DNA of 58,347 nucleotides from NCBI GenBank assembly GCA_964425275.1, contig CAYRLZ010000060.1, positions 1-58,347 on the forward strand, in the 5' to 3' direction. Source of the DNA: CAYRLZ01 sp964425275. GTDB lineage: Bacteria > Hydrothermota > Tepidihabitantia > Tepidihabitantales > JBDRVQ01. Every line of letters begins with the position of its first letter. Within the stretch, counting starts at the first letter, position 1. The translations under genes and the position numbers were made by a program. Below the pieces are notes generated by a model that ran no database searches, was not told the origin of the DNA, and was given only the letters and a program-made list of their open reading frames with translations. This document shows, piece after piece, positions 26,793 to 35,417 of this stretch.

Positions 26793-27961
26793 AAAGGGTC
26801 TATCTTGATTATAACTCCTCCACACCTCTGGATAAGAGGGTGAAGGAGGCAATGGAAGAATTTTTGGGTGAGAAATTTGGTAATCCGTCTAATCTCCATT
26901 CCTTTGGTCGGGAGACCCGGGAGGGGATTGAGCAGGCAAGGAAAAGAGTGGCGGAGTTCCTTTCGGCTTCACCGGATGAAATCTTCTTCACCTCCGGGGG
27001 AACCGAAGCCAATAATTGGGCAATTAAAGGACTGGCATTTCGGGCATTAGAGGAAGGGAAAAATAAGCGACACATTATTACGACCAGTATTGAACACCAT
27101 TCAATTCTTCATACCACAGAATTCTTAGAGAAACTTGGTTTTCAGGTCACTTATCTACCACCGGACCGATACGGTATGATTTCACCCTCGGCGGTGAAAG
27201 AGGCAATAAGGGATGATACCTTATTAGTCTCCATAATGCACAGCAACAATGAGATTGGGACAATCCAACCAATCAAGGAGATTGCCCAGATAACTCGTTC
27301 GTTTGGTGTTTATCTTCATACCGATGCCGTGGCCTCGGCAGGGAAGGTAGATTTAAGTGTGAAGGAAATGGGGGTTGATTTACTAACAATCTCGGGGCAT
27401 AAGATTCACGGTCCAAAAGGTGTTGGGGTATTGTATATCAAAAGGGGGCAAAAGATGGAAAATCTGATTCACGGCGGTAGCCATGAACAAGGTTTCCGTT
27501 CCGGGACTGAAAATCTCTACGGGATTGTTGGCTTAGGCAAAGCCTGTGAAATCGCGAAGAAGGAGATGAAAGAACAAGGGGAAAGGATAAAGGGATTAAG
27601 GGATTATCTGGAGTCTGAGATAAGAAAGAGGATTCCGGAGGTAATCTTTAATGGACACCCCGAGCAACGAATTGGTAATACAACCAGTGTCTCAATTGGC
27701 TATATTGAAGGCGAGGCGCTCTTAATGAATTTAGATATGGAGGGGATTGCTGTCTCTTCGGGTTCGGCTTGCTCGGCCGGTGAGGTCTCCCATGTGATCA
27801 AGGCGATTGGCTTGCCACCAGAGTTTATAAACTCAACAATAAGATTTAGTCTCGGAAGAGAGAATACAAAGGAGGAGATTGATTTTGTGGTTGCCGTCTT
27901 AGAAAGGGTGGTGAAGCGACTGCGCGCTATATCGCCACTCTGGAAGAAGCGAGGTAATTGA
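26789..27961 (+). CDS. iscS: Cysteine desulfurase (IscS/NifS family)
   Basis: PLP enzyme that takes sulfur from cysteine for Fe-S clusters and thio-modified tRNA. Product is 390 aa from the ATG at 26789, which overlaps the lspA stop and has AAAGGAG upstream. Motifs: VYLDYNSSTPLD, FTSGGTEANNWA, HHSILH, the PLP lysine in SGHKIHGPKG, and the mobile-loop cysteine in SSGSACSAGE, a long loop as in class I (IscS). No iscU or other Fe-S assembly gene follows. Confidence 0.93.
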   Translation: MKRVYLDYNSSTPLDKRVKEAMEEFLGEKFGNPSNLHSFGRETREGIEQARKRVAEFLSASPDEIFFTSGGTEANNWAIKGLAFRALEEGKNKRHIITTSIEHHSILHTTEFLEKLGFQVTYLPPDRYGMISPSAVKEAIRDDTLLVSIMHSNNEIGTIQPIKEIAQITRSFGVYLHTDAVASAGKVDLSVKEMGVDLLTISGHKIHGPKGVGVLYIKRGQKMENLIHGGSHEQGFRSGTENLYGIVGLGKACEIAKKEMKEQGERIKGLRDYLESEIRKRIPEVIFNGHPEQRIGNTTSVSIGYIEGEALLMNLDMEGIAVSSGSACSAGEVSHVIKAIGLPPEFINSTIRFSLGRENTKEEIDFVVAVLERVVKRLRAISPLWKKRGN

Positions 27962-28431
27962 TGGAAGAGATAAAAGAAGAATCAATATTAAGGGTTTTGG
28001 AAACCTTATCATCAATGCCAGTGGAAGAGGCCGGGGAGCTAATTCTGAAGATGGAAGAGGAACAACCAGGTATGGTAAACTACCTCCTCCAATCATCGGG
28101 CGAATTAAATTATGCGGAGCAAGAGATTCTTCTTTATTTGGGGATGGTTATCTGGCTGGTTATGGCCAAGGGTGAGAAGGAATTTCCCCAAATTACTCAG
28201 GAGGAATTAGAGCAAAGTTTGGAGGATAATTTTAAGGCGATTAGGAACATCCCTCTGGAGAAAGAAAAGATTGAAGACTGGACGATTAAGATGCTTGAGA
28301 CCTATCCCCAGCCCGCGGTTTTAGCCTTCGTTTTAGATACCTTGGTTGGAGAGGAGCGGATAAGAGAAGAAAATAAAGGGCAGATTTTTGTTCACCTTAA
28401 GGCGTTGATTGACCGATTTGATAAGGAATAA
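27961..28431 (+). CDS. Acidic helical protein of unknown function coupled to iscS
   Basis: 156 aa, strongly acidic and predicted mostly alpha-helical (MEEIKEESILRVLETLSSMP, then several amphipathic helices; LVGEERIREENKGQIFV near the end). No cysteine and no recognisable motif. Its ATG overlaps the iscS stop by one base (TGATG), so it is translated with iscS. A partner role in sulfur transfer is possible only by position. It converges with the RNase H gene 3 nt away. Confidence 0.6.
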   Translation: MEEIKEESILRVLETLSSMPVEEAGELILKMEEEQPGMVNYLLQSSGELNYAEQEILLYLGMVIWLVMAKGEKEFPQITQEELEQSLEDNFKAIRNIPLEKEKIEDWTIKMLETYPQPAVLAFVLDTLVGEERIREENKGQIFVHLKALIDRFDKE

Positions 28432-28434
28432 CCT

Positions 28435-29361
28435 TTATTGCCCCAAAGCGAACATTTCTTTTATTGTCTTAAAAGATTCCTTAACGAACCAAGGGAATTT
28501 CCCATAAGAGGCATACCAGGTTTTTAACCATTCTCTTGTCTCTTTATCACCGGGATTACCACTACCAATTGTCATTCCGGCAATCTGATATTTAGGATTT
28601 CTCTTTATTTCTTCAATTACCTTCTCTCGGAATCTTTTGGATACGATGGCGGCCGTCTTTACCTCCAGATATTTCTCATCAGCATTTTTTTCAATAATAA
28701 CCTCGGTTCCTTTCTTTTTGAGTAAATCCAAGTCCCTTCGGAATAACGCACCGATTTGGTAATCATCAAGGACGAGGCGAAGATTTTCGATTCGGGTATT
28801 ATTTTTTAGTAAGCGGTTGATAATCTTCTGATAACCGCGGTCAATTAGGCGATTGAGATTATATTTATCAATCTGGCGGGGTTGGAGTTCTTGGTTGATA
28901 TAGATAAATCCCTTTTCTTTAAGTTTAATCAGTTTCTCAAAGATTCTATCCCAGTAGGCAAAACTCCGCTTCTTTTTCGTATCAGCTGGTCCGATGATTG
29001 AGTCAATACTTGGGAAAATCTCAGCCGGGAATAGGACCCCGGTCAGAATGGTTGGTCCGATAATCTCTCCCTTACCCGTTTCATCAAGTCCAAGAAGAAA
29101 GTCCTTTGTTGGTAAGATATATTTCGGACCAGCAATGGCCGCGATTTTTGACCAGATGGTAATGACCTTTGAGTCATTAGAGGGGGGGGAATAGAGGGTT
29201 CCTTTTTTATAATAGATTAAAGTCGCATCAAAGAATTTAACCCGCCACACTTCATAAGGGTTTTTTATTGCCTCTTCCCACCCTCCTTTTTTAAGGAGAT
29301 AATTTTTAATCCTCTCGGCGATTGCCCCTTTAACTTTCTGCCAGGTTCTTCCGCTATGCAT
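28435..29361 (-). CDS. Ribonuclease HII/HIII family enzyme with N-terminal TBP-like extension
   Basis: Removes RNA from RNA-DNA hybrids. Product is 308 aa, the length of RNase HIII rather than HII. Residues 1-85 form the substrate-binding N-terminal extension. The catalytic start GLDETGKGEIIGP (Asp93, Glu94) is of the RNase HIII type. LVLDDYQIG supplies another acidic residue, and AAIVSKRFREK and NPGDKETREWL complete the family pattern. The promoter (TTGACG-N17-TATAAT, 13 nt before the ATG) suggests a very short leader. Confidence 0.87.
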   Translation of the reverse strand: MHSGRTWQKVKGAIAERIKNYLLKKGGWEEAIKNPYEVWRVKFFDATLIYYKKGTLYSPPSNDSKVITIWSKIAAIAGPKYILPTKDFLLGLDETGKGEIIGPTILTGVLFPAEIFPSIDSIIGPADTKKKRSFAYWDRIFEKLIKLKEKGFIYINQELQPRQIDKYNLNRLIDRGYQKIINRLLKNNTRIENLRLVLDDYQIGALFRRDLDLLKKKGTEVIIEKNADEKYLEVKTAAIVSKRFREKVIEEIKRNPKYQIAGMTIGSGNPGDKETREWLKTWYASYGKFPWFVKESFKTIKEMFALGQ

Positions 29362-29374
29362 ATTTTATTTTTCA

Positions 29375-29403
29375 ATTATAGGGAGAGAATTGATAGCCGT
29401 CAA
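29375..29403 (-). promoter_or_regulatory. Promoter of the RNase HIII-like gene
   Basis: On the minus strand TTGACG (29403-29398), 17-nt spacer, TATAAT (29380-29375). The ATG at 29361 is 13 nt past the -10 and lacks a ribosome site. Confidence 0.78.
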
Positions 29404-29630
29404 CTATAATATACGATGCCTGGAGTTTCCCCAAAAATTAGAGGTAAATTTAAGTAAGTCTTTGGTATTTCGAAAGATAAGAAAATCATTCTCTTGTTTT
29501 TAGAGGGAAGCTCCTTCCCCAAAATTTATGCCAAAACCGTATTTCCGTCCCTTTTTGTATTAAAATTTAGTGAAACACTTTGAGCGGATTTTTACTCTAT
29601 ATTTAGATATGAGAAAAAGGCTAATTTTAT

Positions 29631-29750
29631 TAAGTATTGTTAAATCAATAACTTATATTTTTTGGCAATTTATATCGGGAGGTAAAAATGAAAGGATTAA
29701 ACTGACACCTAAGGCGTAAAGCGTAGAGCGTTAAACGTATAGCGTATTTT
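29631..29750. repeat. 25-nt TAAG...CTTA box of element 2 and neighbouring GCGTA direct repeats
   Basis: The box at 29631-29655 has the same 25-nt length, TAAG start, TGTTAAATCA centre and ACTTA end as the boxes beside arrays 1, 3 and 4. Its arms TAAGTATT/AATAACTTA make it nearly palindromic, so its orientation is ambiguous. Between it and array 2, at about 29719-29746, GCGTA-type units recur in direct order (GCGTAAA, GCGTAGA, GCGTTAAAC, GTATA, GCGTATT). Farther left, 29505-29519 has a GGGAAG/CTTCCC hairpin. No gene is visible in 29404-29808. Confidence 0.6.
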
Positions 29751-29796
29751 CTAATTCGCACCGCAGGGGATTTTTCTTTTTGGAAAGGGGGGAGTG

Positions 29797-30024
29797 CTAC
29801 AGGGGGTGCTATTCGGGATGGTATTAAATGCCCTATTTTCTACCCTATTCTCTTGCCTATTCGGAATTCTATTCGGTAGCCTATTCTCTTGCCTATTGGT
29901 AATTCTATTCTTTATCCTATTGAGCGTTCTATTCCCTTTCCTATTAGGAGTTCTATTCTCGGTCCTATTGGGGATGCTATTGTGAGTTCTATTCTCTTTC
30001 CTATTCTATGTTCTATTCTTGGAG
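29797..30024 (-). repeat. 12-nt periodic degenerate repeat array, copy 2 (AATAG core, inverted)
   Basis: From 29809 to 30024 there are 18 units in strict 12-nt register; on the plus strand each begins CTATT (one is GTATT), i.e. AATAG read on the minus strand. A degenerate CTACA unit at 29797 continues the register. A 63-codon plus-strand open frame across it (LFxx-like repeats) has no plausible ribosome site and is not conserved in the other copies. It lies between the RNase H gene and the 3' end of rlmN. Confidence 0.9.
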
Positions 30025-30071
30025 AAGTAGAGAATTTAATTCTGATTTATTTTATTATGGATAATTGAAGA

Positions 30072-31100
30072 TTAAGGTAATTTATCGCCCGCCAGTTGCC
30101 CACAGCCGGCTAAAATATCAGTTCCCCGACTTTTTCTAACCGTTATGATGTAGGGGAATATCTGGTAAAGAAGACCAGCAAATCGTTCTATTTCTCTTTT
30201 GGTCGGCGCCTTAAAATCACATCCGGGAAAAGGATTAAAGGGAATGAGATTTATCTTGCTCGGGATTCCTTTTAAGGTCTTTGCCAAAAGCCGAGCATCG
30301 GCTTCACTATCGTTCAAACCTTTAATTAAGACATACTCAAATGTCACCCGCTTCTTTTTCTGTTTGACATAATAATGTAGGGACTTCATCAACTCCGCGA
30401 TTGGGTATTTTTCATTTATCGGGATAAGAAAGCTACGGATTTCGTCTCTTGGTGAATTTAGTGAGACCGCTAACTTCACATTCTCTGGAGAATCGGCTAA
30501 CTCGTAAATCTTGTCAATGATGCCTACCGTGGAGATAGTTATCTTTCGTTGACCAATCTTAAACCCGAAATTGGAACTTAAAATCTTAACCGCCTTTATC
30601 ACTTCGTCTAAGTTTAGGAGTGGTTCGCCCATTCCCATAAAGACGATATTGGTCACCTTACCGACTATTTTTTTTATCATCAGTACCTGTTCGCTAATCT
30701 CATAAAATTTAAGGTTTCTTTTGAAACCAATTCTCGCGGTATAACATAATTTACAGCCCAAGGGACAGCCGACCTGGGAAGAGAGGCAGACGGTTTTTCG
30801 GTCCTCTTCGGGGATAAAGACCGATTCGATCTTATGACCGTCAGGAAGGGAAAAGAGAAATTTTTGGGTTTTGTCTTTTCCCTCAACTCTGCTCTCTAAT
30901 CTTAAAACCGGGATAGCAAAGTTATCTTTCAGAAATCTTCGCTTATTTTGAGCGATGTCGGTCATCGCCGAAAAATCTTCGGCGCCCTTTTGCCAGAGCC
31001 AGAGAAATATCTGGTTAGCCAAATAGGGTTTATAACCCCAGTCTCTTACCGCGGCTCGGAGTTCTTCCAGGGTAAAGGATTTAATTAACTTCTTGGCCAC
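30072..31100 (-). CDS. rlmN: Dual-specificity 23S rRNA/tRNA adenine-C2 methyltransferase
   Basis: Radical-SAM enzyme that methylates A2503 of 23S rRNA (and A37 of some tRNAs). Product is 342 aa. The CxxxCxxC cluster is GCPLGCKLC near residue 115. SSQVGCP, FMGMGEPLLN (SAM GGEP-like), ISTVGI, SLNSPRDEIR and the late catalytic Cys in AGCGQLAG follow the family order. The start is GTG at 31100. It is the last gene of the mre/mrd/rod run, 9 nt after rodA. Confidence 0.95.
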   Translation of the reverse strand: MAKKLIKSFTLEELRAAVRDWGYKPYLANQIFLWLWQKGAEDFSAMTDIAQNKRRFLKDNFAIPVLRLESRVEGKDKTQKFLFSLPDGHKIESVFIPEEDRKTVCLSSQVGCPLGCKLCYTARIGFKRNLKFYEISEQVLMIKKIVGKVTNIVFMGMGEPLLNLDEVIKAVKILSSNFGFKIGQRKITISTVGIIDKIYELADSPENVKLAVSLNSPRDEIRSFLIPINEKYPIAELMKSLHYYVKQKKKRVTFEYVLIKGLNDSEADARLLAKTLKGIPSKINLIPFNPFPGCDFKAPTKREIERFAGLLYQIFPYIITVRKSRGTDILAGCGQLAGDKLP

Positions 31101-31109
31101 TAAGAGTTT

Positions 31110-32285
31110 CTATTCCTCACGGGTGGCAAAGTTGAGCACTAACCCTAATAGGATAAAGTTGGCTAAGAGAGAAGAACCACCATAGGAGATAAAGGGTAAG
31201 GTGATACCGGTCACCGGCAGGATTCCTAAGACCATACTGATATTTACGGTGATATGATAGAGAAAGAGCCCTAAGGCACCGGCAATGATGAGAAGGGTTG
31301 TCTCATCTCGGATTAACCGGATGAGTTGCAAGAGATTGTGGATAAAGAAGAGAAATAAACTGATTAAGATGAGTGAACCGAAAAGCCCAAATTCTTCGCC
31401 GATGGTGGTAAAGATAAAATCGGTATGCCGATTGGGGATAAATTCCAAGCGCGCCATCTTTCCTTTAAGATAGCCCTTGCCGAATAAAAGACCGGAGCCA
31501 ATTGCGACCTTTGATTGAAAGGTACTCCAACCAATTCCTTTGGTGTCAAAGGAAGGGGAGAGGAAGCCTAAAATCCGCGCCTTTTGATAGTCTTTTAAGC
31601 ACTTAAAGAAAAGGGGGGTGAAAAGACCAAAGAGGGAGTTGATGCCTAAACTAATCAGAAATTGGGAGAGGTTGGCCTTTAAGTAGAGAATGAGGCAGAG
31701 AAAAGAGAAATAGATTATCCAACTGATAAAGGATAGCCCAAAAAGGAGAGAAAAGAGCGGGGAGAAGAGGAGGAAGATTTCAAAGGGACGAATCCCCTTA
31801 AAATAAAGGACAGCGGCAAAGATGGCAAAAAAGGAGAGGGAAGAACCCAGGTCCGGTTGGGTTAAGACTAAAGAAAAAGGCAAAAGGATAATTAAGGCCG
31901 GGGTGAAGAGTGAGGAAAAGGAGAAGGAAAACTTCTTTTTATCTTTGACCACCCGGGCTAAAAAGAGAATGGTGAAGACCTTAGCTAATTCCGAAGGCTG
32001 GAGGCTTAATTGACCGATTGTTATCCACCTCTTCACCTCACCTTGGTTTAAGAGAAGAGTAATTAAAAGTAAAAGGATAGAAAGGATATAAAGAAGCGGA
32101 GAGAGACTAATGAGAATCCTCTTTTCCGTCCGATAGGCAAAGAAAAAAATTGGCAAGGCGATAAGTAGCCAGAGGAGTTGGCGAAAGAGATAGGTCCGAC
32201 CACTGGCACTATAAATCGCTAAAAGGCCAATGCCGGTTAAGAGGAGGGCTAAAAGGAAGATAGTTCTAAATCTCGTCCGACGCAT
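31110..32285 (-). CDS. rodA: Rod-shape determining peptidoglycan glycosyltransferase RodA (SEDS)
   Basis: SEDS-family polymerase of the elongasome, paired with PBP2. Product is 391 aa with about ten transmembrane helices. Family motifs include SLQPSELAKVFTILFLAR, LVLTQPDLGSSLSFFAIF (catalytic Asp), IPNRHTDFIFTTIGEEFG and the C-terminal ITLPFISYGGSSLLANF. It lies 20 nt after mrdA. Confidence 0.95.
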   Translation of the reverse strand: MRRTRFRTIFLLALLLTGIGLLAIYSASGRTYLFRQLLWLLIALPIFFFAYRTEKRILISLSPLLYILSILLLLITLLLNQGEVKRWITIGQLSLQPSELAKVFTILFLARVVKDKKKFSFSFSSLFTPALIILLPFSLVLTQPDLGSSLSFFAIFAAVLYFKGIRPFEIFLLFSPLFSLLFGLSFISWIIYFSFLCLILYLKANLSQFLISLGINSLFGLFTPLFFKCLKDYQKARILGFLSPSFDTKGIGWSTFQSKVAIGSGLLFGKGYLKGKMARLEFIPNRHTDFIFTTIGEEFGLFGSLILISLFLFFIHNLLQLIRLIRDETTLLIIAGALGLFLYHITVNISMVLGILPVTGITLPFISYGGSSLLANFILLGLVLNFATREE

Positions 32286-32305
32286 AACTGATTCAAGGCG
32301 AGAGA

Positions 32306-34069
32306 TTAATCTAAGTTAAAATAACGGCGGAATATTCTTTGGGCAATTGGTGCGGCATAGGTGCCACCGGCTCCGACATTTTCAATTAAGACCAAGACAA
32401 CTAGGGTTGGATTTCCTTTTGGTCCGTAACCACAGAACCAGGCATGGTCAGGTCCAGCCGGATTTTGCGCGGTTCCAGTTTTACCGCAAATCGTAATCTC
32501 TGGAATAAAAGCCGCCTGACCGGTTCCCCGCTCCACACCAAAGTATAACCCATCTTCAATAACCCTGAGATATTCCTGAGGAAGCGATATCTGCCTTTTT
32601 TGGGGATAATAGATATAGGTTGTATCATTACCGTTTGGCACCGGTCGGAAATTAGGCAGTGAGTCCAAAAACGGTGGGTGGTAAATTCGGGAGGGGAATT
32701 TTATTGAGTCAACAAGATGGGGTTGATAAATCTCGCCCGAACGAGCAATTGCACAATAGAAAAGGACTAATTGCAGTGGTGTGACTAAAATCTCTCCCTG
32801 ACCAATTGATAGATTTAAGACAATCCCCTTGGGGTATTTCCCCGAAAATTTTTTCTGCAGATATTCTGGAGTTGGGAGATTCCCTCCGCTTTCTTCTGGG
32901 AGGTCAATGCCGGTCTTTTTCCCAAAAGGAAATTCCTGAGCCATTTGGACAATCGCCTCTAAACCAGTAGCCAGCCCGGCCTGATAGAAATAGGTATTGC
33001 AGGATTGGGCAATGGCGTCAACCAGATTTAGGCTACCGTGGCTAGTCCAGCAACGAAAATATCTATTGCCAAATTTATAACTACCAGCACAGGGTTGAAA
33101 GCGACGATTTTTGTCTAAAACCCCCTTTTTCATTCCCGCCAGCGCCACCAGTGGCTTAAAGGTAGAACCCGGTGGGAATTGGGCCTGGGTTGCCCGATTA
33201 AAGAAAGGCTTTAAGGGATTATTTTTTACCACTTCCCACTTCTCTTTCAAGAGGGGAAAAAGAAAGAGGTTAGGGTCAAAATGAGGTTTGGAATAGAGGA
33301 GGACGACCCGGCCATCATTGGGGTTCAGGGCAATACAACAGCCTTTTTTATAATTGGCAAATAACGATTCGCAAAGAAGAAAGAGGTCAAGGTCTAAACT
33401 GAGATAAAGGTCACAGCCGGCAATTGGTCTAATCTCTTTCACCTCCGGTAGATTGCCAATTTCCCTCCCCCGGGCATCCACCTCCACCAGCCGCATACCG
33501 TCCTTACCCTTTAGGCATTTTTCGTATTCCTTTTCTATACCTTGCTTTCCCAAAAAATCATCAATCCGATAGGTGGTATCTCTTTCTAATTCTTCTCGGG
33601 TAATTTTATTTAAGAAGCCCAGGGGATGAGAAAGAATTGGGTAGGGGTAATAGCGCAAGGGCTTCACATCCAAACTTATCCCACGCCGCGAGATTAACCG
33701 TTCTTCAATTGTTAGGACTTTTTCCTTTGGGAGGTTGGAGATTATTTCAACCGGTGTCCAGGAGTTATTTCCGGAAATTGAATTAAAATCAATTGGCAAG
33801 AGATGTTGTAATTCCCGGAGGGCGATGGAATCAACCTCGCGGGGGATAATGGAAAGTGAGAAGGAAGGTTTCACATCGGCAACGATTCGCCCCCGGCGGT
33901 CAAATATTCTTCCCCGGGGCGCCTTCAAATATTGCCGCCGAATACTCTGAAAGTTAGAAAAACGATGGTATCTTGGACCAGCGATTACCTGGAGATAGGT
34001 GAGTCGGATGGTAAATAAGAGAGATAGCCCAAGGGAGAGATAAAAGAATGTCTTTAACCGCTTGGTCAT
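32306..34069 (-). CDS. mrdA: Penicillin-binding protein 2 (elongasome transpeptidase)
   Basis: Class B PBP that cross-links new peptidoglycan made by RodA. Product is 587 aa: N-terminal membrane anchor, PBP dimerisation domain (residues about 50-230), transpeptidase domain with SxxK in PPGSTFKPL, SxN in AQSCNTYF and KTG in GKTGTAQNP. AAPIAQRIFRRYF ends the protein. The start overlaps the mreD stop (ATGA). Confidence 0.95.
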   Translation of the reverse strand: MTKRLKTFFYLSLGLSLLFTIRLTYLQVIAGPRYHRFSNFQSIRRQYLKAPRGRIFDRRGRIVADVKPSFSLSIIPREVDSIALRELQHLLPIDFNSISGNNSWTPVEIISNLPKEKVLTIEERLISRRGISLDVKPLRYYPYPILSHPLGFLNKITREELERDTTYRIDDFLGKQGIEKEYEKCLKGKDGMRLVEVDARGREIGNLPEVKEIRPIAGCDLYLSLDLDLFLLCESLFANYKKGCCIALNPNDGRVVLLYSKPHFDPNLFLFPLLKEKWEVVKNNPLKPFFNRATQAQFPPGSTFKPLVALAGMKKGVLDKNRRFQPCAGSYKFGNRYFRCWTSHGSLNLVDAIAQSCNTYFYQAGLATGLEAIVQMAQEFPFGKKTGIDLPEESGGNLPTPEYLQKKFSGKYPKGIVLNLSIGQGEILVTPLQLVLFYCAIARSGEIYQPHLVDSIKFPSRIYHPPFLDSLPNFRPVPNGNDTTYIYYPQKRQISLPQEYLRVIEDGLYFGVERGTGQAAFIPEITICGKTGTAQNPAGPDHAWFCGYGPKGNPTLVVLVLIENVGAGGTYAAPIAQRIFRRYFNLD

Positions 34070-34518
34070 GGGGCAAAGAAGGTACGGTGGGTGATTTTTC
34101 TTATCAGTTTCGTAAAGGGGATTGCCAAGATAAGGGTGAGAACCAATTTTATAAGATGGAAGCCACCCAAAAGACCTTTTAAGAGTAAAGAGAAAAAGAG
34201 GATTAAAAGAAGATAGAAATAAGAAGGGATTAGGTAGTTTTTTAAAGAACTTAAAGCAAAAGATAATAGGGTGAAAAAGAGAGAATAGCGACCAAAAAAT
34301 GAAGGTAGGAGATGGTCAGATAAGAACCCCAAAAAGAAACCAAGTAAAGAGGCAATCAAGGGTGAAAAGGTCAGGGAGGATAAGATGAGAAAGATGAGAG
34401 AGAATTCTGGGCAATAGAAAGGAAAGATAGTTTCTATAGTAAAAAAGAGATAAAGCAGAATAAAGGTAAGAATGAGATAGAGAGGAGAGATTTCCTTTTT
34501 CTCTATGTCCCGAAGCAT
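34066..34518 (-). CDS. mreD: Rod-shape determining protein MreD
   Basis: Inner-membrane elongasome component, 150 aa with about five hydrophobic helices and very little polar sequence. Assigned mainly from position between mreC and mrdA and from FLGFLSDHLLPSFFGRYSLFF, which resembles the GxxxDxxxGxxLGxxa loop of MreD. It starts 16 nt after mreC. Confidence 0.85.
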   Translation of the reverse strand: MLRDIEKKEISPLYLILTFILLYLFFTIETIFPFYCPEFSLIFLILSSLTFSPLIASLLGFFLGFLSDHLLPSFFGRYSLFFTLLSFALSSLKNYLIPSYFYLLLILFFSLLLKGLLGGFHLIKLVLTLILAIPFTKLIRKITHRTFFAP

Positions 34519-34534
34519 TGAATTGGAAAGTCCC

Positions 34535-35386
34535 TTATTTGATCTTTATGACATCGGGGATTTTTAGTTCCAGTTCTTTGATAATTCTTTCCATCTCGGT
34601 TTTCTCCAATGCCTTTTCCTTTCTCTCGGTCTTGGTGATTAGATAGACCGCATCAATTTTTAATAGGTCAACCACTGGTTGAATATCAACATCTAAGAAG
34701 AGTTCCTTGGTTGGGGTGATTTTTTTAATTAGGCCAACGATTAGACCCTTGGGGAATATTCCCCCTTCGCCGGCGGTTAATAAAGTATCACCAACTTTAA
34801 GGTCACAGTCCGAAGGGATATAGGCAAGTTTTATATCTTTGCCCGAGGCGGAGATGAGACCAAGGTAGCGAGTTCGCCAATTTAAGGTAGCAATTTTTAG
34901 ATAGGGGGAATGAAAGGTTTCAACGACCGAGAAGTGATCACCAGCCTTTATCACCTTACCCACAATCCCTTCGGGGACAACCGCTGGCTGATTTTCGTAG
35001 ACGCTGTCTCTTTTGCCTTTGTCAATGAGTAAAAAGCAACGTAAAGAGTGGTCGCGCCCGATTATATTAGCCCGCACCAAGGAGGCCGGGGAGGGTAATT
35101 CATATTCGGTCTTTTCCCATAGGGGAAACGAATCGGGAGTATTCGCCCTTTCTTTTAGGGCATTCCGGAGGTAGGCGATTTGGATATTTAGGGCGGTGAG
35201 TTTTTTTTCTAACTCGTCTCGTTTATCTTTTAATTCTCGGAGATAGAGGAGTCTACTTTTTATAGAGGAGGGCACAAAGAGGACAAATTTTTGGGTGAAG
35301 GAACTAAATTGGAGTTTCGTATTTTGGGGAAGAAAGAAGAGAACGGCCGCGATAATGATGAGGATAGAAGGAGACCATCTTCTCAT
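34535..35386 (-). CDS. mreC: Rod-shape determining protein MreC
   Basis: Periplasmic scaffold of the elongasome, 283 aa. One N-terminal transmembrane helix, a coiled coil (residues about 45-75, YLRELKDKRDELEKKLTAL), then the two-barrel domain with ARVIGR-like VRANIIGRD, VPEGIVGKV, and LLTAGEGGIFPKGLIVG. It is 31 nt after mreB. Confidence 0.93.
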   Translation of the reverse strand: MRRWSPSILIIIAAVLFFLPQNTKLQFSSFTQKFVLFVPSSIKSRLLYLRELKDKRDELEKKLTALNIQIAYLRNALKERANTPDSFPLWEKTEYELPSPASLVRANIIGRDHSLRCFLLIDKGKRDSVYENQPAVVPEGIVGKVIKAGDHFSVVETFHSPYLKIATLNWRTRYLGLISASGKDIKLAYIPSDCDLKVGDTLLTAGEGGIFPKGLIVGLIKKITPTKELFLDVDIQPVVDLLKIDAVYLITKTERKEKALEKTEMERIIKELELKIPDVIKIK

Positions 35387-35417
35387 TTACATTTTACGCC
35401 TCGGGCGTCAGGCATCA

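Noticed and set aside
29794..30024. Array 2 as an origin iteron cluster
   Set aside because: No dnaA, dnaN, DnaA boxes or replication gene nearby, and three similar arrays occur elsewhere in the window, which does not fit a single origin.
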